From: FEN-987 sp035524675
GTDB lineage: Archaea; Thermoproteota; Bathyarchaeia; 40CM-2-53-6
DNA: 32,099 nt
Assembly (NCBI GenBank): GCA_035524675.1
Contig: DATKOK010000090.1
Location: 1-32,099 of the forward strand
Direction: 5' to 3'
Shown here in pieces: positions 25,624-32,099 of this stretch. The position numbers were made by a program, and so were the translations under genes. The first letter of the stretch is position 1. Every line of letters starts with the position of its first letter. The notes beneath the pieces were generated by a model, which had not been told where the DNA came from, made no database searches, and saw nothing but the letters and a program-made list of their open reading frames with translations.

Positions 25624-26589
25624 TCATCGCTTCGACCTTTCCACACGCTTCTCATACTCCCTCTTCAACTTCTGGTAAGTAGCGTCATCCACCTTGCCTA
25701 ACGCACGCAACTCTTCAAGACGCGCAATCGCCCTAGCGGTCGCGAGATACCCAGAATCGCCCGCCGCTTGCTTGATCAACTCCTCAACAACCATCTCCCT
25801 CTGACGACGCTGACTCCGCGACCGGCGATAGAAGAACCCGAGGACAACAATGAGAGCTAAGACGCCGCCTACCACAAGAATTTGAAGCAAAATCTGTGTC
25901 GGGCCCCTCGTAACGGTCAATTCAACAACGGCTCGATGCGTAAGAGAGCCGGAAACTCCAAGCAGCACAACCGTACGGTTCCCGAGCGGAGCATTGTAGG
26001 CAACGGAGAACGTAACTATCGTCGTTCCACTCGGCACAACTGAACCGGGACTGAACTGAATACTGACGCCCGCCGCACTCATAGCCGTTAAGTTGACGGG
26101 CAAGGTGTACCCACGGACTGACAGAACAGTAACAGTCAGCGAGGCGGACTGCCCTTGCTGAACCGATAACGACGAGGAAGAGACTCCAATCATGAAGTCG
26201 GGAGAGGAAAGAGCGAACGCGAGGGTAAGATGTGCAGTGTCATACCCAGGCTTGTCAGCCACAAGATAAGCCGTATAGTTACCCCCCGGCGAACTGGATT
26301 GCAAGAGGAAACTGTCCTGAAACTGCCCCGTCCCGGTCGAATATGCAATCGCAACGTGAACACTCGTCCCTTGAGGGTCGATCACCTGAATCGACAGGAC
26401 CGCATTCGAGACAGATTGGTTACTGACATCGAATATCCTTCCAACGATAGTTACCTCGAAACCCTGGTCCGTCTGAACCGGGTTGAAGGATGCCTGAATA
26501 CTCATGGCTCTAGCGCCGTGCACAGAAACAGGAACGGCCAGAATTACAATCAACAACAGGATGGAGCTACTGAGCGTAAAGTTGCGCAA
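25624..26589 (-). CDS. Membrane-anchored Ig-like protein with SHOCT-like cytoplasmic tail
   Basis: A 321-aa protein with a signal peptide (about 1-26: SSILLLIVILAVPVSVHG) and two extracellular beta domains. The first (about 29-128) is MG2-like and related to the second domain of the secreted protein at 23193-24329. The second (about 131-228) is NEW3-like. A transmembrane helix lies at about 232-254, then a basic stop-transfer RRSRSQRRQR and a C-terminal SHOCT-like motif (about 288-316: RLEELRALGKVDDATYQKLK). The topology is thus outside sensor or adhesive, inside short oligomerisation motif. The start is TTG at 26589. It is tail-to-tail with the ParA-like gene. Function unknown. Confidence 0.78.
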   Translation of the reverse strand: MRNFTLSSSILLLIVILAVPVSVHGARAMSIQASFNPVQTDQGFEVTIVGRIFDVSNQSVSNAVLSIQVIDPQGTSVHVAIAYSTGTGQFQDSFLLQSSSPGGNYTAYLVADKPGYDTAHLTLAFALSSPDFMIGVSSSSLSVQQGQSASLTVTVLSVRGYTLPVNLTAMSAAGVSIQFSPGSVVPSGTTIVTFSVAYNAPLGNRTVVLLGVSGSLTHRAVVELTVTRGPTQILLQILVVGGVLALIVVLGFFYRRSRSQRRQREMVVEELIKQAAGDSGYLATARAIARLEELRALGKVDDATYQKLKREYEKRVERSKR

Positions 26590-26709
26590 CCCTCTGGCCT
26601 AGCTTTGGATAGCGCCACATGAGCCTTATGGGCTTTGACTATCTTCCTGACATAGTGATACATTTTTGATCGCGCAAATTGTATCCAGACTGCTCTACAC
26701 AAACCACGG

Positions 26710-27414
26710 ATGATGAGGGTGACATTACTATTCATTCACGGCGCAGGGGGAGGATACGCCACGTGGCGACTTCAACTGTTAAGGTTCAAGGACGCTCGAG
26801 CAATCGTCCTCCCAGGTCATCCTGAAGGACAAGGACGAATCACTATCGAGGGGTACACTGAATGCCTCACAGAATACGTCAGAGCGACACACATACAGAG
26901 ACCGATCCTCGTTGGCCATTCGATGGGCGGAGCGATCGCAATCGAATACGCGCTGCGAGATCCAAACCTTGCAGGGCTAGTCTTGGTTGGAACGGGAGCA
27001 CGCCTTCGAGTACGTCAAGACATCCTATCCAAAATCCCCGAAGACTATCCGGCGGCATGCAGGATGCTTGCAGAATTATCAGTAGCCCCGGAATGCGACT
27101 CCATTATCGTTGAAAGAATCAGGAACGAACTACTCAAGATCCCTTCAGAGGTGACCTACGGGGACCTCTGCGCCTGCGACAAATTTGACCGAAGAGATGA
27201 AGTGAATCGAATTGTCAGTCCGACACTAATCGTCTGTGGAACCAGAGACCAGCTTACCCCGTTGAAATACTCAGAATACCTGCATCAGCATATTCACAAC
27301 TCAAAACTGGTCGAGATCCCTCGAGCTGGACATAGTCCTATGCTGGAAAACCACCGCGACTTCAACCGGGCACTCGCTGATTTTGAGGCCTCCCTAACGG
27401 GCGTTCCTCATTGA
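26710..27414 (+). CDS. Alpha/beta-fold hydrolase
   Basis: A 234-aa serine hydrolase. The oxyanion region LFIHGAGGGYATW, nucleophile elbow GHSMGG with Ser71, acid Asp180 in CGTRDQLTP and His208 in AGHSPMLE complete the catalytic triad. The cap is small. The substrate is unknown; esterase, lipase or small lactonase are all possible. Start ATG 26710; ATG 26713 is equally plausible. Its 3' end overlaps the convergent HflX gene by 53 bases, so the last 17 or so codons are read on both strands. Confidence 0.88.
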   Translation: MMRVTLLFIHGAGGGYATWRLQLLRFKDARAIVLPGHPEGQGRITIEGYTECLTEYVRATHIQRPILVGHSMGGAIAIEYALRDPNLAGLVLVGTGARLRVRQDILSKIPEDYPAACRMLAELSVAPECDSIIVERIRNELLKIPSEVTYGDLCACDKFDRRDEVNRIVSPTLIVCGTRDQLTPLKYSEYLHQHIHNSKLVEIPRAGHSPMLENHRDFNRALADFEASLTGVPH

Positions 27415-28492
27415 TCCGCTCCTCTATCTCCCCTAAAATCGCGGTCAAGTTCGTCCCGTCCTTCACACTCGCCGCCACGATCGTCTCCTCGAGAAAATAC
27501 TTGTGAATCACCTTCAACGCTTCCTCAAGCTGTTCCTTGGAGACCAGGTCAATCTTATTCGCGCAGATCAGAGTCGGAGACGTAACGTCCATTTCACGCA
27601 GAATCTGACTACACGACCTCACCTTCCGTTCTAACGGAAAGCTATCATCACTCGCGTCAATGAAAAGCAGCACAAGGTCGGCGGTCGCTAACTCTCCCAA
27701 CGTCGCGTGAAACGCCTTCAGAATTATCGGGTGCATATCCTCGATGAAACCGATTGAGTCAATTAGAATGAACTCGCCCACAGGGTTGTTCGGAATTTGA
27801 GCCCTACGTGCAAACGTGCCCAGAGTCGTGAAAGGTCCTAAGCCAACCGTCTTTTCCTCGTTGGTCATGAGGTTAAAGAAACTAGTCTTCCCCGCCTGAG
27901 TATACCCGGCCAGAGCAACGATCGGATATCCCAGCTCCTTTCTATGATCACGCTTCAGCATCTTCTTCCTATAGATGTCATCAAGCTGCTCTTCGATCCT
28001 GCTAATTCTGTTCCTTGCTGCTCGATAATACTCCTGGTATGGATAATTGCCAGGCCCCATCCAACCCAGTTGTTCACCCATTATGCCTCGAAGCTTGATG
28101 AATTCCCTCCCCCAAGAAAGCGTGTACTTGAGCTTAGCCAAACGAATCTGCAGCTTTGCTTCGTTAGTGAATGCGCGCTTGTCGAAGACCTCGAGGATCA
28201 ACAGGTTACGGTCTATTACTCGAACTTCGCCGCCTAGATGTTGCGTGAGTTTGAACACGTGGCTGCTGGACAACGCGTTTGCGAAAATAACCGTATCAAC
28301 CTCGTTGTCTTCAACCATCCTCTTCAGATCTTCAAGCCGACCTGGCCCGATCGTGTACGAGTGGTGGATGCTCTTTCGTCTCTGGACCAGCGTCCCGACT
28401 ACCGTGTAACCTATATTTTCGGCCATCTGCCTCGTCTCCTCCGCTAACGGAGGAAGCGCTGGAAGCTTCAATTCCACAATCACCGCGCGCAA
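27362..28492 (-). CDS. hflX: HflX-type GTPase
   Basis: A ribosome-associated GTPase of 376 aa. The N-terminal HflX domain includes HSYTIGPGRLEDLK and IDRNLLILEVFDKRA. A helical segment (about 155-185) leads to the G domain with G1 GYTQAGKTS (196-204), G2 Thr in GPFTTLGT, G3 DSIGFIED (usually DTVGFI) and G4 NKID (312-315). Bacterial HflX splits or rescues stalled ribosomes under stress; an archaeal role is inferred to be similar. The C-terminal extension after ERINEE is encoded in the part that overlaps the alpha/beta hydrolase. Confidence 0.92.
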   Translation of the reverse strand: MRAVIVELKLPALPPLAEETRQMAENIGYTVVGTLVQRRKSIHHSYTIGPGRLEDLKRMVEDNEVDTVIFANALSSSHVFKLTQHLGGEVRVIDRNLLILEVFDKRAFTNEAKLQIRLAKLKYTLSWGREFIKLRGIMGEQLGWMGPGNYPYQEYYRAARNRISRIEEQLDDIYRKKMLKRDHRKELGYPIVALAGYTQAGKTSFFNLMTNEEKTVGLGPFTTLGTFARRAQIPNNPVGEFILIDSIGFIEDMHPIILKAFHATLGELATADLVLLFIDASDDSFPLERKVRSCSQILREMDVTSPTLICANKIDLVSKEQLEEALKVIHKYFLEETIVAASVKDGTNLTAILGEIEERINEERPLGRPQNQRVPG

Positions 28493-28581
28493 ACTGGATG
28501 ACTTCCGTAGTGGTTACTGGAGGTTTGGTTTCCATAGTCACGTATTTAGACGTGCGCAAAGAACGATAAAGTGTTCCACTC

Positions 28582-28863
28582 ATGATGGTTAGGGCTCACG
28601 TGTACGTCAGCGGTCGCGTGCAAGGCGTCTTCTTCAGAGCTAAAACAGAAAACAATGCAATTCGGCATCGCGTCAAAGGTTGGGTACGCAACCTAATGGA
28701 CGGAAGAGTAGAAGCGATCTTTGAAGGAGAGAAACGAGACGTAGACGCGATGATCGAATTCTGCAAACTTGGACCACCAGGCGCATACGTCATGCAACTG
28801 GACGTAACATGGGAAGATTGGGCCGGGGAATTCACCGAGTTCAAAGTTGGTTACGGAACATAG
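28582..28863 (+). CDS. acyP: Acylphosphatase
   Basis: A small enzyme of 93 aa that hydrolyses acyl phosphates. The phosphate-binding loop GRVQGVFFRAKT with catalytic Arg19 and the GWVRNLMDGRVEA segment with Asn37 are both intact. The last residues EFKVGYGT fit the family C terminus. Two consecutive ATG codons give a one-residue choice of start. It is divergent from hflX and upstream of the tRNA gene. No close functional link to its neighbours is evident. Confidence 0.94.
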   Translation: MMVRAHVYVSGRVQGVFFRAKTENNAIRHRVKGWVRNLMDGRVEAIFEGEKRDVDAMIEFCKLGPPGAYVMQLDVTWEDWAGEFTEFKVGYGT

Positions 28864-28887
28864 GGCACAAGCGGCTTCGCAAAAGAA

Positions 28888-28894
28888 CTTAAAG
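28888..28894 (+). promoter_or_regulatory. Box A (TATA) of the tRNA-Glu gene
   Basis: CTTAAAG is centred 30 bases before the first tRNA base, the expected place for an archaeal tRNA promoter. Confidence 0.5.
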
Positions 28895-28920
28895 TTGAGA
28901 CATTGTGCTTTCAGCCCTGT

Positions 28921-29063
28921 GCTCCGGTGGTGTAGCCCGGTTAACCAACTGGGCCGAAAGCATAGCGGCCTTTCGAGCCACGGCGCAGGGATGCGGTCGC
29001 CCGTAAGTCGCTGATCGCGGGTTCAAAAGCGGACAATCGCTGAAAGTCCCGCCCGGAGCACCA
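28921..29063 (+). tRNA. tRNA-Glu (anticodon UUC) with three apparent introns, CCA encoded
   Basis: The acceptor stem GCTCCGG (28921-28927) pairs perfectly with CCGGAGC (29053-29059), followed by A and an encoded CCA. The T stem GCGGG (29017-29021) pairs with CCCGC (29048-29052). The anticodon stem GCGGC (28965-28969) leads into loop CTTTCGA with anticodon TTC at 28972-28974. To restore a cloverleaf, about 15 bases must be removed at the D-arm/anticodon-stem junction (near 28948-28962), about 30 after the anticodon (near 28977-29006) and about 19 in the T loop (near 29027-29045), leaving 76 bases plus CCA. D-stem geometry, with a 13-22 mismatch, matches archaeal tRNA-Glu. Exact splice points are ambiguous because short repeats allow several cuts and no clean bulge-helix-bulge is seen. 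Confidence 0.85.
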
Positions 29064-29094
29064 TACCCGATTCCATCGAATCAATTTGCATATC

Positions 29095-29103
29095 TCTTAA
29101 TTA
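29095..29103 (+). promoter_or_regulatory. TATA-like box for the VOC dioxygenase
   Basis: CTTAATTAT lies about 33-41 bases before the GTG start at 29136, predicting a leader of about 10 bases. Confidence 0.4.
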
Positions 29104-29135
29104 TCCCGTTAGTCGGAGAATGATCAGGGCTGACC

Positions 29136-30080
29136 GTGCCAGACAGTGTCCTCGGCATTCACCATGTGACCGCGATAGCTGGCGACCCGCAACGGAACGT
29201 TCAATTCTACACTGACCTTCTGGGGCTGAGGCTTGTAAAACGCACAGTAAACTTCGACGACCCTACAACTTACCACCTGTACTACGGAGATGAAACAGGT
29301 CATCCGGGAACGCTTCTCACATTCTTTCCGTGGCCAAACGCGCCGCATGGACAATCAGGATCTGGTCAAGCATCAGCAACCTCCTTTGCGATACCACGCG
29401 ATTCCGTCAACTTCTGGCTGAATCGATTACGAGACGCTGACATTGAGTTATCCGGACCAACCAAACGATTCGATGAAACCGTCCTCTCCTTCTCCGACCC
29501 AGACGGACTGAGGCTCGAACTGGTAACCGTTGATAACCCTGACCCTGATCGTGGCTGGAACGAAGGGCCTATTCCCAGGCCACACGGCATCCGAGGTCTC
29601 TTTGGCGTAACCCTCATTCAAGAATCAATCAGTAGAACACACGAGGTACTCTCAGAGATGGGGTTCCGTGAATCATCACGCGACGGATCAAGGTACAGGT
29701 ACGAGATTGGAAACAGTGAACTTGGAAAAGTTGTTGACATCATTCATGCACCCAACCTTCCAAGAGGCCATATTGCAGTAGGGTCAGTTCACCACGTCGC
29801 ATGGCGGACCCCTAACGATGAAGAACAAAAACAGTGGAGGAGTAAACTAATTGACACCGGGATCCAAGTAACACCCGTCATCGACAGAATCTACTTCCAC
29901 TCCATCTACTTCAGAGAACCCGGAGGAGTCCTCTTCGAAATCGCCACCGATCCACCAGGCTTCGTCATAGACGAACCCTCCACACGGCTGGGAACCAATC
30001 TGATGCTTCCACCATGGCTTGAACCGATGCGTCCGAACATAGAACAGGCTCTCGCTCCTATTCGATTGCCCCACAACTAA
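29136..30080 (+). CDS. VOC-family ring-cleaving dioxygenase-like protein
   Basis: A 314-aa protein of two vicinal-oxygen-chelate modules (about 5-125 and 149-270). Likely metal ligands are His in LGIHHVTAI near the start, His in GSVHHVAWRT, and Glu in GGVLFEIATD, which is the 2-His-1-Glu pattern. It resembles the MhqO/MhqA and hydroquinone-dioxygenase type of proteins involved in quinone or aromatic turnover. The substrate is not predictable. The GTG at 29136 is supported by the TATA-like box. It is monocistronic, downstream of the tRNA. Confidence 0.85.
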   Translation: MPDSVLGIHHVTAIAGDPQRNVQFYTDLLGLRLVKRTVNFDDPTTYHLYYGDETGHPGTLLTFFPWPNAPHGQSGSGQASATSFAIPRDSVNFWLNRLRDADIELSGPTKRFDETVLSFSDPDGLRLELVTVDNPDPDRGWNEGPIPRPHGIRGLFGVTLIQESISRTHEVLSEMGFRESSRDGSRYRYEIGNSELGKVVDIIHAPNLPRGHIAVGSVHHVAWRTPNDEEQKQWRSKLIDTGIQVTPVIDRIYFHSIYFREPGGVLFEIATDPPGFVIDEPSTRLGTNLMLPPWLEPMRPNIEQALAPIRLPHN

Positions 30081-30374
30081 ACGGAATCAGAATGTCAATT
30101 CGATTGAGGGTAGTGCAGATCCAGCGTCTTTTCAGAATACTTTCATCTTCACCAATTCGGTTACCCAGAAATTGCGGGTTGAGAAGAGACCCATGATCTT
30201 TGACAATTTCAGAGTAACTTCTGCGTACGCGACCGTTCATGTGCAGTTGCGATTATGCTTGGAATATTCGACATTGAGAGATTCTGCGACGGAGGCACGA
30301 GCGCGTTAAGTCTGGGTGCAGTCAGTTTCAGTCATGTCTCATGAATATCGGTAATCGCGCACTCATGTAGTATC
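30081..30374. other. Intergenic stretch without a recognised gene
   Basis: These 294 bases have stops in all useful frames. I see no tRNA cloverleaf, repeat or strong hairpin. A GTTAAG near 30305 might be a weak TATA-like box for the small frame that follows. Confidence 0.5.
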
Positions 30375-30506
30375 GTGATAGAATTGAAAGCAGATGTTGA
30401 GAAACTGTGCAAACATCTCAGGCGCGTCCGGTATCTTTTCAGAAATGAAACCTACGAGTTTCTGAGGTGTGAGGGATGCGGACAGATCGTCCGACTCCCC
30501 CTCTAA
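30375..30506 (+). CDS. Possible 43-aa zinc-motif protein
   Basis: A GTG at 30375 opens MIELKADVEKLCKHLRRVRYLF and continues NETYEFLRCEGCGQIVRLPL before TAA at 30504-30506. The CxH (Cys12, His14) and CxxCG (Cys32, Cys35) pair suggests a small zinc ribbon. The amphipathic basic helix before it and the clean end argue for a real gene. The lack of an ATG and of a strong promoter argues against. No family is recognised. Confidence 0.4.
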   Translation: MIELKADVEKLCKHLRRVRYLFRNETYEFLRCEGCGQIVRLPL

Positions 30507-30581
30507 GCGCTAACGTCCAAACCTCCAGCTCAAAGGAAGGCGTATTAGCCTAACATCAGGAGTGATTACAGGGAACAGCAC

Positions 30582-30908
30582 GTGATTGAAGTCGAGTTGG
30601 GAGAACTCAAGAAGGTTGGAAAAGACTTCGCTGAGATTCTCAAGCAGCGGATGAAAACTGAGATTACGGTTAAAGGCGGCACGATAATCGTCAGTGACCC
30701 CGCTAACGGCAGCCTTAGCATGAAGGATGCTAAGCTGCATGTCAAGCATGCACTACACCACTTGAAACTCGACGAGGATTACCGAGTGCTCTCTGAACAT
30801 CACAAGATTCACCTGGTGAAGGTTGAAGAGAAGAGAGCACACTATGTGGCAAAAGCCGGCACTGCGCCCGCTCCGGGGAAGTCGTTACCTTACTTCTTTC
30901 CAGGGTAA
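30582..30908 (+). CDS. Unknown 108-aa protein, possibly eL22-like
   Basis: The start is GTG at 30582, 30-40 bases after a TATA-like GTATTAG. The protein has no signal or membrane segment. Its pattern, FAEILKQRMKTEITVKGG then a short strand, then SMKDAKLHVKHALHHLKLDE and DYRVLSEHHKIHLVKVEE, recalls eukaryotic ribosomal protein L22e (helix, two strands, KYLKYLTKKYLKK-type helix, RVV strand, final strand). The similarity is by eye and weak at single residues, so I leave the gene unnamed. The tail PAPGKSLPYFFPG overlaps the convergent nicotinamidase gene by 19 bases. Confidence 0.7.
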   Translation: MIEVELGELKKVGKDFAEILKQRMKTEITVKGGTIIVSDPANGSLSMKDAKLHVKHALHHLKLDEDYRVLSEHHKIHLVKVEEKRAHYVAKAGTAPAPGKSLPYFFPG

Positions 30909-31507
30909 CCGCGTTTCTCCTCATCGACCGTGACGACGTCGTTGAACGAGACGCGTTTCGCCCCTCGCTTTACCATCTCAGCCAACGCTAGCTCCGAATC
31001 GTTAGGGCGAACGTTCACACCAAGAGAGGCATCGTCAAGGTAGTATACATCGAAACCGTACTTTAGCCCAGCAAGAACGGTCTCTTTCACGCAATAGTCC
31101 GTTGCTAATCCTCCAACAAGCAGCCTGGTTATGCCGCGATCGTGAAGTTCTCGCGCCAAATCTGTACCATGAAAGAATGAATATGCCTCATCCTTCTTAT
31201 CCGCCTTCGACACAATCTCAACCCCCGGTGGCAGGATCAGCGCTCTGTGAAACTCTGCACCCTTACTGTTCTGAACGCAATGGGGCGGCCACGGGCCCCC
31301 TTGCGGCTTGAACGAACTGTGGTCGGGCGGATGCCAATCTCTAGTGAAAATTACCGAAGCGCCTGCCTTCCTGAACTTCTTCACATACTCGTTGAGGATC
31401 GGCACAACCTTGTCACCATCTCGAACGGGGAGAGCGCCGCCCGGGCAGAAATCATTCTGGACGTCGACAACAACCAGAACGGTATGTTCGTCTACAAGAA
31501 CTCGCAA
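30890..31507 (-). CDS. pncA: Nicotinamidase/isochorismatase-family hydrolase
   Basis: A 205-aa cysteine hydrolase, probably converting nicotinamide to nicotinate for NAD salvage. The catalytic triad is visible: Asp15 in VVVDVQNDFCPGGAL, Lys101 in VSKADKKDEAYSFF and Cys139 in GLATDYCVKETVLAG. Metal ligands Asp57, His59 (FTRDWHPPDH) and His76 (GPWPPHCVQ) match the spacing of archaeal nicotinamidase, which separates it from plain isochorismatases. The start appears to be TTG at 31507; no ATG or GTG is near. It is convergent with the 108-aa gene. Confidence 0.88.
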   Translation of the reverse strand: MRVLVDEHTVLVVVDVQNDFCPGGALPVRDGDKVVPILNEYVKKFRKAGASVIFTRDWHPPDHSSFKPQGGPWPPHCVQNSKGAEFHRALILPPGVEIVSKADKKDEAYSFFHGTDLARELHDRGITRLLVGGLATDYCVKETVLAGLKYGFDVYYLDDASLGVNVRPNDSELALAEMVKRGAKRVSFNDVVTVDEEKRGYPGKK

Positions 31508-31559
31508 TCTTTTAACCCCGTGTCGCCTTCGCGCGAAATCAACCTATCTTCGAACCTCC

Positions 31560-31568
31560 CTTAATAAT
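31560..31568 (+). promoter_or_regulatory. TATA-like box for uppP
   Basis: CTTAATAAT is centred about 39 bases before the TTG start at 31603, leaving a leader of about 10-15 bases. Confidence 0.4.
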
Positions 31569-31602
31569 GAGCTCAGATTAAACCCGCCGAGGCCTGCATG
31601 GC

Positions 31603-32099
31603 TTGGATCTACTCGTTGCAATAATCTTGGCCATAGTGGAAGGATTAACCGAGTTCCTCCCAGTCTCCTCGACGGGTCACATGATCCTAGCAGCCGTCGT
31701 CCTAGGAGTCACCCAAACCGATTTTGTGAAAAGCTTCGAGATCTTTCTTGAATTCGGCTCAATATTAGCAGTTGTAGTATCATACTGGAGATACTTTCTG
31801 GACCTGGACGTTCTAAAACGGTTGATAGTCGCCTTTATCCCAACCGGCATTGTTGGGCTAACTCTGTACCGAGTTTTCAAAGAGGTTTTGTTAGGAAACG
31901 CGCAGATCGTTCTCTGGGCGCTCCTGCTCGGAGGAGTCTTCCTAGTGGTCTTCGAACTGTTATATCATGAGAAAGCTGGAACGACTGAAATTTCGAAGAT
32001 TCCTTACAAGCACTGCCTACTGATAGGCCTCTTCCAATCGATCTCGATCATACCAGGAGCTTCAAGATCAGCGCCCACGATAATGGGAGGATTAGCCCT
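31603..32099 (+). CDS. uppP: Undecaprenyl/polyprenyl-diphosphate phosphatase (UppP/BacA), 3'-truncated by window edge
   Basis: A membrane enzyme that recycles the polyprenyl diphosphate carrier of cell-surface glycan synthesis. About 165 residues are visible before the window ends; full proteins have about 260-280. The first conserved motif EGLTEFLPVSSTGHM and the second, PGASRSAPTIMGGL, are both present and carry the catalytic Glu, Ser and Arg residues. Several hydrophobic helices lie between them. The frame has an upstream stop at 31579-31581 and its best start is TTG at 31603, supported by the TATA-like box. In archaea the carrier is probably a dolichyl-type lipid used for glycosylation. 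Confidence 0.92.
   Translation, partial: MDLLVAIILAIVEGLTEFLPVSSTGHMILAAVVLGVTQTDFVKSFEIFLEFGSILAVVVSYWRYFLDLDVLKRLIVAFIPTGIVGLTLYRVFKEVLLGNAQIVLWALLLGGVFLVVFELLYHEKAGTTEISKIPYKHCLLIGLFQSISIIPGASRSAPTIMGGLA

Noticed and set aside
28921..29063. Reading the tRNA as a pseudogene
   Set aside because: Acceptor and T stems are perfectly paired, the anticodon loop and discriminator are intact, CCA is encoded and a box A lies at the right distance.
1..32099. Mobile element or prophage in the window
   Set aside because: No transposase, integrase, terminal repeats, capsid or packaging genes were found, and the tRNA 3' end is not duplicated as an att site nearby.

Overview
The window looks like a chromosomal segment of a TACK archaeon, most likely of the Thaumarchaeota/Aigarchaeota (Nitrososphaeria) branch. 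The evidence is an archaeal-type RNA polymerase with undivided RpoB and an undivided RpoA (A' and A'' in one chain), L30e and archaeal KH-type NusA behind it, TATA boxes placed about 25-35 bases before start codons with very short leaders, and a tRNA gene interrupted at several places. SOD, peroxiredoxin, SUF and Rieske genes suggest contact with oxygen. No transposase, integrase, rRNA or CRISPR array was seen. Assignment below the TACK level is inference.

Layout. (1) 1-7.1 kb, + strand: rpoB (5' end cut by the window), rpoA, rpl30e, nusA, tightly packed. (2) 7.2-21.5 kb, all on the - strand (gene order given in transcription direction): an RNase Z-like metallo-hydrolase, guaB (IMP dehydrogenase), a Cys-rich HTH regulator with a peroxiredoxin, a four-gene complex I fragment nuoB-C-D-I, a small basic protein, the suf operon (sufC-sufB-sufD-Rieske-sufS-sufU), superoxide dismutase, and an antiquitin-type (ALDH7) aldehyde dehydrogenase. 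This block separates rps12 (21.6 kb, +) from nusA, its usual archaeal neighbour. (3) 22.1-26.6 kb: an accessory-looking module made of an unknown cytoplasmic protein, a secreted multi-domain Ig-like protein, a divergent wHTH-ParA/MinD pair, and a membrane-anchored Ig-like protein with a SHOCT-like cytoplasmic tail. (4) 26.7-32.1 kb: alpha/beta hydrolase, HflX-type GTPase, acylphosphatase, a tRNA-Glu(UUC) with three apparent insertions, a VOC ring-cleavage-type dioxygenase, a tiny zinc-motif ORF, a 108-aa protein with an eL22-like pattern, nicotinamidase/isochorismatase, and the 5' part of uppP.

How it works together. The first block is core transcription machinery. The long minus-strand block is rich in Fe-S cluster assembly, Fe-S electron transfer and peroxide/superoxide defence, so it reads as a redox island. 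The 22-26.6 kb module is the best candidate for something undescribed. Its two operons diverge from an 80-bp region in which two TATA boxes, a 9-bp inverted repeat and a perfect 16-bp palindrome all share one symmetry centre (24390.5). The two flanking surface proteins share a related extracellular domain. I infer a co-regulated cell-surface system driven or positioned by a ParA/MinD-type ATPase, but its function cannot be read from sequence alone.
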